NCBI GenBank assembly: GCA_031262985.1
Contig: JAISGQ010000009.1
Coordinates: 1 to 64,000, forward strand
DNA from: Oscillospiraceae bacterium
GTDB lineage: Bacteria; Bacillota; Clostridia; Oscillospirales; Acutalibacteraceae
DNA: 64,000 nt
Direction: 5' to 3'
Position numbers and translations under genes: made by a program. The stretch's first letter is position 1, and each line of letters opens with the position of its first letter. Below, piece after piece: positions 55,904 to 64,000 of the stretch. The notes beneath the pieces were generated by a model. It worked only from the letters and a program-made list of their open reading frames with translations. It made no database searches and had not been told where the DNA came from.

Positions 55904-57749
55904 AAACCAAAGAGCGGCAGATAAAATGCCGCGTAAAAGAGAACACGGCTTCGGTGGTCCGGGCGGCAGAATGGCTATGCCGGGGGAAAAGCCCAAGCAC
56001 TTCAAGGCGACAATGGGCAAGCTGATAGCCTATATAAAGCCGTATCTCCCCATGATAATAGTTTCTACACTCATGGCGGTGGCAAGCACTATTTTCAGTG
56101 CAATAGGACCTGACCGCCTCCGCGCAATAACCGCGCTGATTCAAGAGGGGCTAATGTCTCAAATCGACATGAAGGCGGTAGGCAGAATCGGGCTTACGCT
56201 CGCTGTTTTGTACGGTCTCGGATTTGTCTTCAACTACGTTCAGGGATTTATAATGAACATAATCACACAGCGTGTGTCGAAAAAGATGAGGACTGAAATT
56301 TCAAAGAAGATAAACCGACTGCCGCTCAAATACTTCGACTCCACCAGCTTCGGAGACGTAATGAGCCGCGTCACAAACGACGTTGACACCATAGCGCAGA
56401 CGCTGAATAATAGCATAGGCTCGTTTGTCACGGCTGTGACCATGTTTTTTGGTTCGATAGTGATGATGTTCTACACAAATGTCTTCCTCGCACTCGCGGC
56501 GATACTCTCCACAATCGTAGGCTTCGTATTTATGCAGGTTATCATAAAGCACTCGCAGAAGTACTTCAAGGCACAGCAGTACGAGTTAGGGCGTATCAAC
56601 GGACACATAGAGGAGATATACACCGGTCACAACGTGGTAAAGGCATATAACGGGGAGGAAAAAGCCCGCGAGGAGTTTCACGAAATTAACGGAAAACTGC
56701 AATCGAGCGCGTGGAAATCGCAGTTTATTTCGGGGCTTATGATGCCTCTCATGCACTTTATCGGCAATTTCGGGTATGTAGTTGTGTGCGTTCTGGGAGC
56801 GGTGCTTCTTGTGAACGGCTATATAACCGATTTCGGAGTAATAGTTGCGTTTATGATATACATCAGGCTCTTTACTCAGCCCCTCGCGCAGATTGCACAG
56901 ACGGCTACAGCCCTCCAGTCCACTGCGGCGGCGGGGGAGAGAGTATTCACCTTCCTCGAGGAGAGCGAGCTTCCCGACGAGAGCGGCAAGACTGCTGTAC
57001 TCCCCGTAGGAGAAGTGAGGGGAGATATTGAGTTCGAACACGTCAAATTCGGCTACAACGAGGATAAGGTAATCATCAAGGATTTTTCGGCTACGGTCAA
57101 GGCAGGTCAGAAAATCGCCATTGTAGGCTCTACGGGAGCGGGAAAAACCACTATCGTCAACCTCCTCATGAGGTTCTACGACCTCGGCGGCGGCTCGATT
57201 AAGATTGACGGGATTAATATTGCCGATTTGAAGCGGGAGAATGTCCACGATTTATTCTGCATGGTGCTTCAGGACACATGGCTGTTTGAAGGCACGGTGA
57301 AGGAGAATATAATTTACAACAAGCCCGACATAGACGATGAGGAGCTGAAAAAAATCTGCAAGGTTGTGGGCGTTCACCACTTTATTAAAACCCTCCCGAA
57401 CGGCTACAGCACTGTGCTGAGCGACAAGGCGAATCTCTCGGTAGGGCAAAAGCAGCTCATGACCATAGCCCGCGCCATGGTGGAGAACGCCCCCATGCTC
57501 ATTCTCGACGAGGCGACAAGCTCGGTTGACACAAGGACTGAGGTACTCATTCAAGCGGCTATGGATAAGCTCATGCAGGGGCGAACCTCCTTTGTTATCG
57601 CTCACAGGCTGTCCACTATCAAAAACTCCGACCTGATTCTCGTGATGAAGGACGGAAATATAGTTGAAAGCGGCAATCATACCGACCTCCTCTCACAGGG
57701 CGGCGTCTACGCGGAGCTTTACAACAGCCAGTTTGAGCAGGCGGGGTAA
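55896..57749 (+). CDS. Heterodimeric ABC exporter, catalytic subunit
   Basis: 617 residues from the ATG at 55896 (AAAGGAGG upstream; a longer frame inside the first gene is rejected). Six membrane helices, Walker A GSTGAGKTT near 411, Walker B LILDEATSSVD with catalytic Glu, switch AHRLSTI intact; signature LSVGQKQL deviates from LSGGQ. Together the two subunits give one canonical and one degenerate ATP site. Substrate unknown. Confidence 0.92.
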   Translation: MSENQRAADKMPRKREHGFGGPGGRMAMPGEKPKHFKATMGKLIAYIKPYLPMIIVSTLMAVASTIFSAIGPDRLRAITALIQEGLMSQIDMKAVGRIGLTLAVLYGLGFVFNYVQGFIMNIITQRVSKKMRTEISKKINRLPLKYFDSTSFGDVMSRVTNDVDTIAQTLNNSIGSFVTAVTMFFGSIVMMFYTNVFLALAAILSTIVGFVFMQVIIKHSQKYFKAQQYELGRINGHIEEIYTGHNVVKAYNGEEKAREEFHEINGKLQSSAWKSQFISGLMMPLMHFIGNFGYVVVCVLGAVLLVNGYITDFGVIVAFMIYIRLFTQPLAQIAQTATALQSTAAAGERVFTFLEESELPDESGKTAVLPVGEVRGDIEFEHVKFGYNEDKVIIKDFSATVKAGQKIAIVGSTGAGKTTIVNLLMRFYDLGGGSIKIDGINIADLKRENVHDLFCMVLQDTWLFEGTVKENIIYNKPDIDDEELKKICKVVGVHHFIKTLPNGYSTVLSDKANLSVGQKQLMTIARAMVENAPMLILDEATSSVDTRTEVLIQAAMDKLMQGRTSFVIAHRLSTIKNSDLILVMKDGNIVESGNHTDLLSQGGVYAELYNSQFEQAG

Positions 57750-57788
57750 TATTTTGTAATACTATTCCGCGTTTGAAGGGAGAAAATA

Positions 57789-58310
57789 ATGAACGGAATT
57801 ATACTGTACAAATCAAAATACGGGGCAACAAAAAAATACGCCGAATGGCTGCGTGATACTACGGGTTTTGATATTATTGAAACAAATAAAGCCACTGTAG
57901 CGCAGGTGAAAAATTACGATGTTATTGTCCTCGGAGGAGGCATATACGCATCCGGGATTTCGGGGCTGTCTTTTCTCAGGAAAAACATGGACGAACTGGC
58001 AGGCAAACGGCTTGCCGTGTTCTGTGTTGGCGGTTCTCCTTTTGAACAAGCCGCGTTTGAGGAGATGTACGCACACAATTTCAAGGGGAATCTGAGTGGA
58101 GTAAAATGCTTTTACTGCCGCGGCGCGTTTGACATGGAGGTTATGAACTTCGCCGACAAAACGCTGTGTAAGATGCTCAAAAAGACTCTGGAGAAAAAAG
58201 ACCCCGCAACCTATGAGCCGTCGCAGGCGGCACTCATTGCTGTTATCGGTCAAAACGGCGACTGGACGGATAAGGAGTACCTGCAGCCGCTGATTGAATA
58301 TTTGAAGTGA
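57789..58310 (+). CDS. Flavodoxin-domain protein
   Basis: 173 residues. ILYKSKYGATKKYAEWL is the FMN phosphate loop region; VIVLGGGIYASGISG and FCVGGSPFEQ the other flavin contacts. Resembles flavodoxin-like protoporphyrinogen oxidase HemG-type proteins, though heme genes are not near. Probable electron carrier. Follows the exporter by 39 bases. Confidence 0.8.
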   Translation: MNGIILYKSKYGATKKYAEWLRDTTGFDIIETNKATVAQVKNYDVIVLGGGIYASGISGLSFLRKNMDELAGKRLAVFCVGGSPFEQAAFEEMYAHNFKGNLSGVKCFYCRGAFDMEVMNFADKTLCKMLKKTLEKKDPATYEPSQAALIAVIGQNGDWTDKEYLQPLIEYLK

Positions 58311-58320
58311 GCAAAAAGCT

Positions 58321-58397
58321 GCAATCATACTTGCTTTCTCTCGCAGGGCGGCGTCTACGCGGAGCTGTAACAACAGCCGGTTTGATTAGGCGGGGTA
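58321..58397 (+). repeat. Duplicated 3' end of the exporter gene
   Basis: GCAATCATAC, then AGGGCGGCGTCTACGCGGAG and GGCGGGGTA copy bases 57673-57748 (end of the second exporter subunit) with about ten differences, placed after the flavodoxin gene. The copy carries an early stop and is not coding. Confidence 0.75.
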
Positions 58398-58434
58398 GGA
58401 AGGCGGAGTGGCAATACTCCTTCTTTGAAGTAAT

Positions 58435-58482
58435 AAAAAGCAGTGCATGAGTATATTCTACCTCCTCATGCGCTGCTTTTTT
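58435..58482 (+). terminator. Terminator after the exporter-flavodoxin operon
   Basis: AAAAAGCAGTGCATGAG (58435-58451) pairs with CTCATGCGCTGCTTTTT (58465-58482) with one mismatch, then T-run. Confidence 0.8.
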
Positions 58483-58657
58483 ACGCGTCTTTTTTTGTCA
58501 TTATACAGCATACGGCATAATTTTTCTTTGATAAAGTTTTTGTTATGTTATTGCAAAAAAAAACGCTCTATGGTATCATTAATCAAATATTGAAAAAATA
58601 GTAGTATGTTGTAGAAAACGTGCAGAAGATGATTTGTGTTAGGGAGGACGGAGCAGA

Positions 58658-60511
58658 ATGTCTTTAATATCAGCGAAGCTCAAACTATTTGCCGATTACG
58701 CAGTTCGGAAATTATCCGAACATCCTTTGTTGTGGTCATTTTTAATCACTCTTGCGGTATTTGCCGTGTATATTCCGGCAAATAGTTTCGGGTATTACAT
58801 AAATGACGACAGATACATTTCCATGCTGCTCTCAGGAGGAGATATCAACGGCGTTTTTGTTCACTCCGCATTCTGTTTTTTGGTCAGTTGGTTATACCCT
58901 CTGTTTCCGTCGGTTAACTGGATAATGTTTGCTTTCCTGTTATTGTTGTATTTTGCAGTTGTATCCATATTCCACCTCTTTTTGTTAAAGCTCAATCCGT
59001 ATCGTCTGTTAATAGGCTTGTCCGCGCTTTTCCTTACCTCCTCAATAGCACTTTATATGTTTACATTCACGTTAGTATCATATGTTAGTATGTTTGCGGG
59101 AATACTGCTCATTTACTATACCTTTTTCCATGAAGAAAAGCCGCGCAGGTTAAAGCTGATTTTCGGTTCGCTGTTAATTGTTTTCGCAATTATGATAAGG
59201 CAGGATATATCTTTCCCTCTGATTATTTCCGCCTTAATGCTGCTGTCTTTGGAAATTGCAACGAGGAGCAAACTCCGCGCTATATTCAGCCTCAGACGCA
59301 GAGGGAAAATAAGCCGGCAGGAAGGGAGTGTGTCTCCTCTTCGTGAGCCGCTGAAAAGCAGGATAAAAAACGCGGGCGGAGACATCAAAAAACTCCTTTG
59401 CTTCGCGCTTATCTGCCTGCTCCTCTTTGCTATGAGGTATCCTCTCAGTGCGATTGACAGCCTTGCCTACCGCTCGGACGAATGGCAGGCATACAAGACC
59501 TACAACTTAGCAAGAAATAAGCTTTATGATTATCCGAAAACCGATGAGACCATGGATATTTTACAGGAAATAGGGCTTACGGACAATGATATTGAAATGC
59601 TTTATGGATACTATTTTTACGACAAGCAATTGCTTTTTGATGAGGACAATCTCGAACTGTTATCTCAAATTAGCACTTCAAGCGATTTTTCTCTTGGCAG
59701 TATTTTCGGTAGATTCAAAAATTCGTTCTATTCATTTTCTTTTGCGCTTGAACATAGAGGTTTCAGACCGATGTTGTTTTTCATGTTCATTATCGGAATA
59801 GGATTATTATTACTGGTATCGGATAAGCGAAGCACGCTTCTCTATTTACTGCTTTCGATTGAGGTGGGGCTAAATATTTGTGTTTTTCTCGTGTTGGGAA
59901 GATACCCCACGAGGGTGACTGTGCCTACCGCTCTGTTTGCTTTGCTTGCATTTATGCTGTATATGGCAGAAAACACTGATAAGATAAAGAGGAGAAAACG
60001 CACCTTAGCCTTCTGGGGAGGACTATGTGCGGTGTGTGCATCAATTTTCATCTTGCTGCCTAATTTTATAGCAGTTTCTCACGCGCCTGTAAAACCTGAC
60101 TATATGGACGACGTAATCAATTCCCCCAAAACAGTTTACATATTAAGCGATGATCGTTCCTTTGATTACTCAATCAGCTGGATGGAAAATCCCTTATCTC
60201 CCGAAAATCTTGTCTACACCGAAAGCTGGAGTATGTATTCGCCCATATCTGAGGCGCGGATGAAAGAATCCGGAGTTGACGGCAATCCGCTGATTTATAT
60301 GTTGGATAATGAAAATGTCGTCTATATGACGTCGTGGATGCCGAGAATTCAAGCAATCTCAATTTATCTGTATGAACATCACGGTATTATTGCAATTGCC
60401 GAACCTATTGCCGAATATGAGAGCGGCATGGTGTTCTACAAATTTAAAACAGTGCCGGAGGACGGGGAGATGCCCTCATATCTCAAGGAATATCTTGAGC
60501 GAGTTAATTAA
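58658..60511 (+). CDS. Large polytopic membrane protein (possible GT-C glycosyltransferase)
   Basis: 617 residues, AGGGAGG ribosome site. About ten membrane helices in the first 470 residues with a basic cytoplasmic loop (215-250) and a ~150-residue soluble C-terminus. FGYYINDDRYISMLLSG after the first helix resembles the extracytoplasmic acidic motif of GT-C lipid-linked sugar transferases, but no specific family is recognised. AT-rich relative to its neighbours. Function therefore open. Confidence 0.6.
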   Translation: MSLISAKLKLFADYAVRKLSEHPLLWSFLITLAVFAVYIPANSFGYYINDDRYISMLLSGGDINGVFVHSAFCFLVSWLYPLFPSVNWIMFAFLLLLYFAVVSIFHLFLLKLNPYRLLIGLSALFLTSSIALYMFTFTLVSYVSMFAGILLIYYTFFHEEKPRRLKLIFGSLLIVFAIMIRQDISFPLIISALMLLSLEIATRSKLRAIFSLRRRGKISRQEGSVSPLREPLKSRIKNAGGDIKKLLCFALICLLLFAMRYPLSAIDSLAYRSDEWQAYKTYNLARNKLYDYPKTDETMDILQEIGLTDNDIEMLYGYYFYDKQLLFDEDNLELLSQISTSSDFSLGSIFGRFKNSFYSFSFALEHRGFRPMLFFMFIIGIGLLLLVSDKRSTLLYLLLSIEVGLNICVFLVLGRYPTRVTVPTALFALLAFMLYMAENTDKIKRRKRTLAFWGGLCAVCASIFILLPNFIAVSHAPVKPDYMDDVINSPKTVYILSDDRSFDYSISWMENPLSPENLVYTESWSMYSPISEARMKESGVDGNPLIYMLDNENVVYMTSWMPRIQAISIYLYEHHGIIAIAEPIAEYESGMVFYKFKTVPEDGEMPSYLKEYLERVN

Positions 60512-60613
60512 ACGACCGAGGCGGAGTAGCCGCCTATCTCAATCAAACGACGCAGTAGCAGTAGCCGCTGTTTCTCGACCTACAGTATCCCCATAAGGAG
60601 GAGTATTTGCTTT

Positions 60614-61585
60614 ATGCAGGTTTTGTCAATCGATTCGGTAATTAAGATAATCGACAAGGGAATAATCATCGACGACCTTAGCCTCGGCGTGGAGGAGGGT
60701 GAGATTCTCGGTCTAATCGGACCTAACGGAGCGGGCAAGTCCACCGTAATACACATGGTGGGCGGACTTGTCATGCCCAATACGGGCGACATACGAATTG
60801 CCGGAGTGAGTATGTACGACGATTTCGAGCGGTGCATGAGCTACACTGGCGTAGTACTCGACAAGCCCGAATTTTACAAAAACATGACAGGCTATCAGAA
60901 CCTTCAGGCTATAGCGGCAGTTCGCCCCAAAATCGGGCGGAAGGAGATTGACCGCGCGGTAGGTATGCTTGAGCTGGACGACTACATAGACAAGCGCGTT
61001 TCGGCGTATCCTACGGGGGAGATAAAGCGGCTTGCCATAGCGGCGGCGGTTATGCACTCCCCGCGCCTTCTGCTTTTGGATGAGGCGATAGACGGCATGG
61101 ACCCCATAGCCTTTCTGCACCTTCGCAAGGTAATCAAGAAGATGACCAAGTCGCAGGGTACGGCGGTTGTCATGACCTCCCACCATATGTCCGATTTAGA
61201 GCGTATTTGCGACAGGGTTGCGGTGTTGGAGGACGGAGTACTCATAGGCACGAGCAGTGTCGCTCACCTGAAAAAATTCGGAACGGGGAAAACCGCTCAG
61301 AGAATGCTCATCGACCAGCCGGAGGCGGCGGCGCGGCACATATTTGAGGCGCTTCATATTCCCGCCGAGATTCGTTCGGGATATGTTATATTTGAGTGCG
61401 AAAAGAGCTTAGTGCCTAAAATCACCTCCATTCTGTTTACTTCCGGCTACAGAGTGTACGAGGCGAAGGACTACGAAATTTCCCTTGAGGAAGCGTATTA
61501 CAGACTGCTCCGCGAGCGTCCTATGGATAACGACGACGAAATTGACGACCGTTTCGGCGCATACGAGGGGGATTTTGATGATTAA
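60614..61585 (+). CDS. ABC transporter ATP-binding protein (ABC-2 type) with altered signature
   Basis: 323 residues. Walker A GPNGAGKST (36-44), Walker B LLLLDEAIDGMD (Glu157), switch His in MTSHHMSDL. The signature expected as YSxGMKQRL reads YPTGEIKRL (132-140), losing the Ser and the following MKQ pattern. A C-terminal extension (residues 225-323) ends very acidic. It overlaps the permease by 8 bases. Likely antibiotic/lantibiotic or lipid efflux type; substrate unknown. Confidence 0.88.
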   Translation: MQVLSIDSVIKIIDKGIIIDDLSLGVEEGEILGLIGPNGAGKSTVIHMVGGLVMPNTGDIRIAGVSMYDDFERCMSYTGVVLDKPEFYKNMTGYQNLQAIAAVRPKIGRKEIDRAVGMLELDDYIDKRVSAYPTGEIKRLAIAAAVMHSPRLLLLDEAIDGMDPIAFLHLRKVIKKMTKSQGTAVVMTSHHMSDLERICDRVAVLEDGVLIGTSSVAHLKKFGTGKTAQRMLIDQPEAAARHIFEALHIPAEIRSGYVIFECEKSLVPKITSILFTSGYRVYEAKDYEISLEEAYYRLLRERPMDNDDEIDDRFGAYEGDFDD

Positions 61586-62801
61586 GCTTTTAAGAGTGAT
61601 AAAGTGCGAGTGGATAAAGCTCTTTTCAAAAAGGAGTATGTCGGCGGCGTTTCTTTTGGTGTTCCTGCTCGCTATGCTGACGGCTTACGGTTCGTCCGCT
61701 ATAGTGGAGAGCGAGAACATTACCCTCCCTTCCTTCCTCAAAGACGGAATCGCGGGAAAGGTTTTCAGCAACACGGAGTTCGGAAGAAACGGGGAGATTG
61801 ACCTCTCCTTCTATGAAAAATCGCGCAGGACGGCAGACGGACAAAACGGAGATGCACTCTCCGGCTCAGACTTAGCGGGGGAGTACGCGGGCAGCGTTCC
61901 CGTAAGCGGCTCCGACGCGGGAGTGTCTGTTTCCGACAGCTCCGAGGAGTTCGGCAAGGACACGTGGCAGTCGGCGTACTACCAGAGAATAAATGAGCTG
62001 ACAGAGGCGATTAACGCTCAGAAGTACATAGCGGGCATGACCGCAGGGGCGGAGAAATACCGCGCCGCCTCACTCGTCTCGGAGTACGAGCGGGAGAAGG
62101 TAATCCTCACCTTCTGCCTCACCGAAAACACCCCGAGGGAGGCAAACACCCCGTGGAATACGGTAGTTTTCGCCGTGTGGCTTCTTATGATTCCATGCGC
62201 CGTAATTCTGTTTACTGCGGCGTCAAACAGCTTTGCGGGGGAGCTGAAATCGGGTACGATAAAGACCATGCTATCACTGCCCGCAACAAGGCTTAAATTC
62301 TTCTTCGGAAAGCTTATTGTGCTTAATATTTACACCTTCATGCTCGTCTTTTCGGCGTGGCTGGGAGCAGTGACAGGTTCGCTCCTCGGCTTCGGCTCGC
62401 TTTCGCAGAATTACGGGTATATCCTCACCTATGGGGAGGACGCGTATCTCTACACGTGGTTTTCCTACTCCCTTATGGCGGCTTTGGGTGTAGCTCTCTC
62501 GGTTGTAGTCATAACGCATTTTTGCGTAATGGTTTCCACTGTCACACGCTCATACGCGGCGGCAATAGCCGTGCCGTCGCTGGTACTGCTCATATCGCTC
62601 TCTTTCGGGGGACTGCTCGCCTCCTTCGGTAATCCTGTGGTAGGAGCGACATTGTTCTGCAACCTTGATTTGTCGCTTCTCGTAACGTCGCTGCCGAATT
62701 TTTCCTCCGTCGGCGTTTTGGGAGTACTGCTGAGTATTGCGGCTCATATGTTTGTGTTTGCGGCATACGGATATTTCGCCTTTAGGCGGGATGTGGTTTG
62801 A
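61578..62801 (+). CDS. ABC-2 transporter permease
   Basis: 407 residues from the ATG at 61578 (AGGGGGATT upstream). One N-terminal membrane helix, a ~170-residue outside loop (Ser/Asp/Gly-rich), then five helices (WNTVVFAVWLLMIPCAVILF, SGTIKTMLSLPATRLKFFFG is the cytoplasmic coupling segment). Partner of the preceding ATPase. Confidence 0.85.
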   Translation: MIKLLRVIKCEWIKLFSKRSMSAAFLLVFLLAMLTAYGSSAIVESENITLPSFLKDGIAGKVFSNTEFGRNGEIDLSFYEKSRRTADGQNGDALSGSDLAGEYAGSVPVSGSDAGVSVSDSSEEFGKDTWQSAYYQRINELTEAINAQKYIAGMTAGAEKYRAASLVSEYEREKVILTFCLTENTPREANTPWNTVVFAVWLLMIPCAVILFTAASNSFAGELKSGTIKTMLSLPATRLKFFFGKLIVLNIYTFMLVFSAWLGAVTGSLLGFGSLSQNYGYILTYGEDAYLYTWFSYSLMAALGVALSVVVITHFCVMVSTVTRSYAAAIAVPSLVLLISLSFGGLLASFGNPVVGATLFCNLDLSLLVTSLPNFSSVGVLGVLLSIAAHMFVFAAYGYFAFRRDVV

Positions 62802-62848
62802 CGATATTATTGTTCCGGTAATTAATTTAATTGGAGGGAAACTTTATT

Positions 62849-63442
62849 ATGAAAAAAGCAGTTGTTGCAATTCTCGGCGTTATTCTCATCCTGCTTGCTT
62901 CTTGCGGCAAAGCACCGAGCGAACCTGTTGAATCGATTACAAGCGAGGAATTGGTGGAGGCTTCTGACGGCAAAGCACCGAGCGAATCTATTGAACTGAT
63001 TACAGGCGAGGAGTTTATTGAGATTGCCAAAAGTTTGGGTCTAAAACTTTACGCGTCTTTGAAAGATTCTACGGATGAGACTGCCCACAGCTCGAAAGAT
63101 CCTATTATCTATGCATATGTAGCTGATAATAATAGAGATGATGCCTCAAAAACGCCAATACATATTGAGTACTGGTCTTTTACAAGTGAAGATTACACAA
63201 TGCGTACATATGATGATACTTTGCAATCGGAAGATTTTTCTTTTGATAAAGCGGACATTCAGGAAGAGATACATCTCGACGGATATGACTACGTGAGAGT
63301 TAAGGCGGCAGGGAAGGATTACATAGAAATTGCAAGAGTAAAAAACACTCTGGTTATAGCAAAAGGTTCTTTTGAAAAAAGTGACATGATACACGAGCTT
63401 TTCAAAGAAATCGGATATTCTCCCGAAGGTTTTAGTGAGTAG
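62849..63442 (+). CDS. Lipoprotein with internal tandem duplication
   Basis: 197 residues. Signal peptide with lipobox LLASC (Cys19). Directly after, GKAPSEPVESITSEELVEAS and GKAPSESIELITGEEFIEIA are two 21-residue tandem copies. The rest is a soluble alpha/beta region with no known motif. TTGGAGGG ribosome site at the normal distance. Probably exported and anchored outside; function unknown. Confidence 0.75.
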   Translation: MKKAVVAILGVILILLASCGKAPSEPVESITSEELVEASDGKAPSESIELITGEEFIEIAKSLGLKLYASLKDSTDETAHSSKDPIIYAYVADNNRDDASKTPIHIEYWSFTSEDYTMRTYDDTLQSEDFSFDKADIQEEIHLDGYDYVRVKAAGKDYIEIARVKNTLVIAKGSFEKSDMIHELFKEIGYSPEGFSE

Positions 63443-63452
63443 TTATTAACGA

Positions 63453-63487
63453 GAGTGCGGCAAATTTTGTTTTGCCGCACTCTTTTT
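63453..63487 (+). terminator. Lipoprotein gene terminator
   Basis: GAGTGCGGCAAA (63453-63464), 6-base loop, perfect complement (63471-63482), then TTTTT. Confidence 0.9.
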
Positions 63488-63675
63488 CCTGTTTTAAGTA
63501 CGCCGGCAGTATTATTGCTTAGGCAATTTGAAAATTCTTTATAAAATTACAAATAAGGACTTCCTTTTGCCGCCGATTTAATATACAATATATAGGTATT
63601 GAATATAGGCACTCATATCACTTTAATCAAGTATCATGATAACAGTGCCAAAAAACAAAAAACGGAGGTTCCTTT

Positions 63676-64000
63676 ATGAAAAGCAAGGTGCGTCTAAATG
63701 TATGCGGAACGGACTACTTCATTACGAGTGAGGACGACGAGAGCTACATACGCGCGGTCGGCAACGAGGTCGACGAGAAGATGAACGAGCTGATTTCTTC
63801 CAATCAGCGTGTATCCACCACAATGGCGGCAGTTCTGTGCGCCCTCTCCTACGCGGATGAGTGTAAAAAAGCCACAACTGCGGCTGACGGACTGCGGGTG
63901 CAGATAAAGGATTATGTGGAGGAGACCTCCCGCGCTCGCCTTGAGGCAGATGAAGCGCGCAGGGAAATCGAGCGTCTGAGGAGAGAGCTTCAGGGACTTC
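63676..64000 (+). CDS. zapA: Cell division protein ZapA (3' end off window)
   Basis: 108 residues visible, ACGGAGG ribosome site. VRLNVCGTDYFITSEDDESY, IRAVGNEVDEKMNELISSN and a long C-terminal coiled coil (ARLEADEARREIERLRREL). ZapA bundles FtsZ filaments in the division ring. The frame is open to the window end; Clostridia often have an extended ZapA. Confidence 0.88.
   Translation, partial: MKSKVRLNVCGTDYFITSEDDESYIRAVGNEVDEKMNELISSNQRVSTTMAAVLCALSYADECKKATTAADGLRVQIKDYVEETSRARLEADEARREIERLRRELQGL

Noticed and set aside
1..64000. CRISPR arrays
   Set aside because: No regularly spaced 25-40-bp repeats with unique spacers were seen; the tandem repeats present (28117, 46551, 31860) have no spacers.

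Overview
The window (about 50% GC) looks like a chromosome segment of a spore-forming Clostridia bacterium, probably an Oscillospiraceae/Ruminococcaceae relative. This rests on the Gram-positive gene set (YlmC/YmxH, YerC/TrpR-like, the paired TIGR03960/TIGR03936 radical-SAM genes, ZapA, a RodA/SpoVE-type protein beside a class B PBP) and on strong AGGAGG ribosome sites. The taxonomic call is inference; no rRNA is present.

The left 26 kb is mostly mobile DNA. Bases 1-4258 are a decayed prophage: the C-terminal part of a cytosine methyltransferase, small phage genes, a stump of the large terminase and the tail of a large serine recombinase. Bases 4478-11530 are a compact 7.0-kb integrative element inserted in the 3' end of tRNA-Leu(GAG). 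It has a 23-bp att duplication, integrase arm-type repeats at both ends, a tyrosine integrase, a divergent repressor switch, a replication module, a sigma factor and a Fic/XRE pair. Core genes follow (PBP, FHA-RodA fusion, YlmC), then a truncated IS3-type element, two acetyltransferases and a HEAT-like protein. A second tRNA-Leu(UAA) locus at 19.2-26.4 kb holds the ruins of stacked conjugative-type elements: an intact integrase, two excisionase-like genes, MazF, a sigma factor, fragments of a primase-like protein and a helicase, and a four-gene DUF3990/DUF3791 cassette.

From 26.5 kb onward most genes are housekeeping: cysteine synthase, a radical-SAM pair, a TIR-leucine-rich-repeat protein, the complete high-affinity phosphate operon (pstB2-pstS-pstC-pstA-pstB1-phoU), two TM2 proteins, Hsp33 with a methyltransferase and YerC in one overlapping operon, an M15 peptidase, a two-component system, both subunits of a topoisomerase IV-type enzyme, dCTP deaminase, a cadherin-like surface protein, an esterase, a heterodimeric ABC exporter, a flavodoxin, a large membrane protein, an ABC-2 transporter pair, a lipoprotein and the start of zapA.

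The most unusual signal is in the phosphate operon. Its two PstB ATPases carry complementary lesions: PstB1 has lost the Walker A lysine, Q-loop glutamine and Walker B glutamate but keeps LSGGQ; PstB2 keeps those residues but has lost LSGGQ. Together they could form one working and one dead ATP site, an obligate heterodimer where family members normally act as a homodimer. Other notable items are a TIR-LRR fusion with nearly identical tandem repeats, the DUF3990 (ART-like) cassette, a 137-bp long-hairpin repeat family, a six-hairpin array between the topoisomerase genes, four contiguous 11-bp repeats upstream of the pst promoter, and RNA hairpins that bury ribosome-binding sites.
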